8,309 nucleotides of DNA from Pseudomonadota bacterium (GTDB lineage: Bacteria; Pseudomonadota; Alphaproteobacteria; Acetobacterales; Acetobacteraceae), in contig JAKBCD010000041.1 in the NCBI GenBank assembly GCA_021808205.1, positions 1-8,309 on the forward strand. The letters are read 5' to 3'. A program made the translations under genes and the position numbers. The notes under the pieces were generated by a model. The model saw nothing but the letters and a program-made list of their open reading frames with translations, did no database searches and was not told the origin of the DNA. Shown piece by piece: positions 6,910-8,309 of this stretch (its first letter is position 1; every line of letters starts with the position of its first letter).

Positions 6910-6999
6910 ATTAGAGCGCAATGATATTGGGGAGCATCGTGTCTTGCTGCAGCACGCAGTTACATGACAGGTTTCGATCTAATGTCATCCAGCTCTAAT
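6910..6999. repeat. Imperfect long inverted repeat, diverged copy of the gpt-side element
   Basis: ATTAGAGC (6910-6917) pairs with GCTCTAAT (6992-6999). After a 3x3 internal loop, ATGATATT (6921-6928) pairs with AATGTCAT (6981-6988) with one T/G wobble. The 52-nt apical part contains TGCTGCAGCA (6945-6954), a perfect 10-nt palindrome, and could instead use ATGACA (6964-6969) with TGTCAT (6983-6988). The right arm 6973-6999 matches 3813-3839 at 23 of 27 positions. It lies in the 278-nt gap between pnp and the transporter gene, in which I find no gene. Confidence 0.65.
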
Positions 7000-7012
7000 T
7001 TTATGTTTGAGC

Positions 7013-7069
7013 GAGCAATTTCATGCATTTAGATTGACGCCGCCGGGTCAATCTAAATGCATATTGCTC
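7013..7069. repeat. Bulged perfect hairpin upstream of the transporter gene
   Basis: ATGCATTTAGATTGAC (7023-7038) and GTCAATCTAAATGCAT (7047-7062) pair perfectly over 16 bp around the loop GCCGCCGG. Past a 3-nt bulge on the left side only (TTC, 7020-7022) the helix continues with GAGCAAT (7013-7019) against ATTGCTC (7063-7069), also perfect. No T-run follows. The layout, outer stem starting GAG, 3-nt left bulge, inner stem with TTTAGA, copies hairpin III before gpt. It ends 32 nt before the transporter ATG. Confidence 0.85.
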
Positions 7070-7101
7070 TGGTGCAGCAAAAACGTAAGGAGATTGCACC
7101 G
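7070..7101 (+). promoter_or_regulatory. Ribosome binding site held in a hairpin loop
   Basis: TAAGGAG (7086-7092) is a strong Shine-Dalgarno 9 nt before the ATG at 7102 and fixes that start. It lies in the 18-nt loop of GGTGCA (7071-7076) paired with TGCACC (7095-7100), extendable by a U-G wobble at 7070 and 7101. The stem closes directly against the start codon. Whether this presents or limits the ribosome site is not decidable from sequence. Confidence 0.55.
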
Positions 7102-8309
7102 ATGCAGTCACTAAAACTTCAGCGGACCATGATGATAGCCGCGGCTTCGGCGGGCAATGCACTCGAGTTCTATGATTTTTTTATTTATGGCTTCTTTGCA
7201 CTTGGCCTCGGCGAGACTTTTTTTCCATCGCGAAACGTGACATTGCGTCTGCTGCTGACCTTCGGGGTCTTCGGAATATCCTTCTTCGCGCGGCCTGTCG
7301 GTGCATTGATACTTGGTGCTTATGCTGACGCCAAAGGACGTTCGGCATGTATGATCCTGACAGTTGTGATAATGACCACCGCGATTTTTACGATGGCGGT
7401 GTTGCCGGGTTATAGCCGTATTGGCTTCTTTGCTCCATTGGGGGTATTGTTGGCGCGGCTGATGCAGGGATTTGCATTAGGTGGGGAGTTTGGAAGCTCT
7501 ACTGCATTAATGATTGAGCATTCTGACGGCGCGGAGACCGAGGCTGCAACCTGGCAGGGCGTTAGCCAAAATTTGTCTGGCTTGCTGGCTGCGGGCATCG
7601 CTTGGATGTTGCTAGAAAAAGGCAACTTGGTATTTGGCCTTCAACCTTTTCGCATTGCCTTCTTCATAGGAGCATTGGGCGGCTTAGGAGCCTTACTCTT
7701 AAGGCGCAGAATAGGTGATGCCCCTGCATTTTTTGAACAAAGAAATGCTCAACGGAATCCGCCACTTGTGGTGGTAACAAATGTCGCAATAGCAGCTGGC
7801 ATGGTGGCAATTGGAACAGCACAAGCCTATTTGATTCTCTATTTGCCGACTTATGGAAAAACACAACTGGGACTGCAGGTAAACAGAACATTGGGTATGG
7901 TGTGTCTGCTCTACGGTATCCTGCTACTTTTAACGCCGCTCAGATTGGCTATTGCCCGTCGCTTCGATCAATCACATCGCAGTCGGTATATGTTATACTC
8001 CTGCCTTTCGATGGCGATTGTAGCGTATCCAACCTTTTATCTTCTGAAGCTTTGGCCATCGAATTCAACACTATTTATGTTGTCGCTGGTGTTTACCTTG
8101 TTAAGCCTTCCCTATAACGCCCCGTTAAACGGATTTATGGGCTTGGTATTTTCTGTTAGAGAACGAGGTATGGGCTTATCCATTGGCTATGCTCTCGGCA
8201 TCGCTGTTTTTGGCGGTTCGGCCCCATTTATTTTCACCTTGTTGATATCGGCAACGAATAATCCCCAGAGTCCGGCACTATATCTTATGGTAGCAGCATT
8301 TATTAGATC
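7102..8309 (+). CDS. MFS transporter, metabolite:H+ symporter type, 3' end outside window
   Basis: Inner-membrane transporter of the major facilitator superfamily, most like the metabolite:proton symporters (the group holding citrate CitA-type and ProP-type carriers). 402 residues are visible and the frame is still open at the window end; family members are typically 420-450 long, so little is missing. Evidence: the N-terminal signature GNALEFYDFFIYGFFA (18-33), equivalent to the GNxLEWFDFxxYG of this group; the loop 2-3 motif RPVGALILGAYADAKGR (64-80) with D76, G79 and R80; and RLMQGFALGGEFGSS (119-133). Most of the rest is hydrophobic membrane helix. The substrate cannot be read from sequence; an organic acid such as citrate is one guess. 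Composition changes along the gene: hand counts give 33/60 GC at 7261-7320 but 24/60 at 7801-7860 and 25/60 at 8041-8100, against 40/60 at 5401-5460 in pnp, which hints at acquired or fast-drifting DNA. Its own strong ribosome site, and the terminator upstream, make it a separate unit. Confidence 0.88.
   Translation, partial: MQSLKLQRTMMIAAASAGNALEFYDFFIYGFFALGLGETFFPSRNVTLRLLLTFGVFGISFFARPVGALILGAYADAKGRSACMILTVVIMTTAIFTMAVLPGYSRIGFFAPLGVLLARLMQGFALGGEFGSSTALMIEHSDGAETEAATWQGVSQNLSGLLAAGIAWMLLEKGNLVFGLQPFRIAFFIGALGGLGALLLRRRIGDAPAFFEQRNAQRNPPLVVVTNVAIAAGMVAIGTAQAYLILYLPTYGKTQLGLQVNRTLGMVCLLYGILLLLTPLRLAIARRFDQSHRSRYMLYSCLSMAIVAYPTFYLLKLWPSNSTLFMLSLVFTLLSLPYNAPLNGFMGLVFSVRERGMGLSIGYALGIAVFGGSAPFIFTLLISATNNPQSPALYLMVAAFIR

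Overview
The window looks like chromosomal DNA of a GC-rich alphaproteobacterium, most likely Acetobacteraceae/Rhodospirillales. That placement rests on the form of the PNPase N-terminus ([12 protein letters not shown]), the alphaproteobacterial form of ComEC, and the style of the intergenic palindromes. It is an inference from remembered protein families, not from a database search. All five genes read left to right.

Layout. (1) Positions 2-1432 hold the C-terminal two thirds of ComEC, the inner-membrane DNA-uptake channel; its start lies outside the window. (2) After a 37-nt gap comes a fused Wzz/BY-kinase (1470-3584), a chain-length regulator and tyrosine autokinase for exported polysaccharide. 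The gap holds a four-codon reading frame that ends on the kinase start codon. (3) A 303-nt gap (3585-3887) is packed with palindromes, some of which can pair in mutually exclusive ways. (4) gpt (3888-4361) encodes xanthine(-guanine) phosphoribosyltransferase for purine salvage. (5) A 299-nt gap (4362-4660) has several inverted repeats and a duplicated Shine-Dalgarno segment. It leads into (6) pnp (4661-6823), a complete polynucleotide phosphorylase, followed by a textbook intrinsic terminator (6845-6870). (7) A second palindrome-rich gap (6824-7101) repeats sequence and architecture from the gap before gpt. (8) A metabolite:H+ symporter-type MFS transporter starts at 7102 and is cut off by the window end. 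It is visibly more AT-rich toward its 3' part than pnp, which suggests different ancestry.

The genes do not form one pathway. comEC and the kinase gene could be co-transcribed. gpt, pnp and the transporter look like separate units divided by structured gaps. I see no defence system, CRISPR array, insertion sequence, tRNA or rRNA. The most unusual content is intergenic: a small family of bulged hairpins and a 27-nt block shared between two gaps about 3.2 kb apart, plus start-site structures at several genes. This resembles dispersed intergenic mosaic repeats of alphaproteobacteria (RIME-like). A regulatory RNA role before gpt is possible but unproven.
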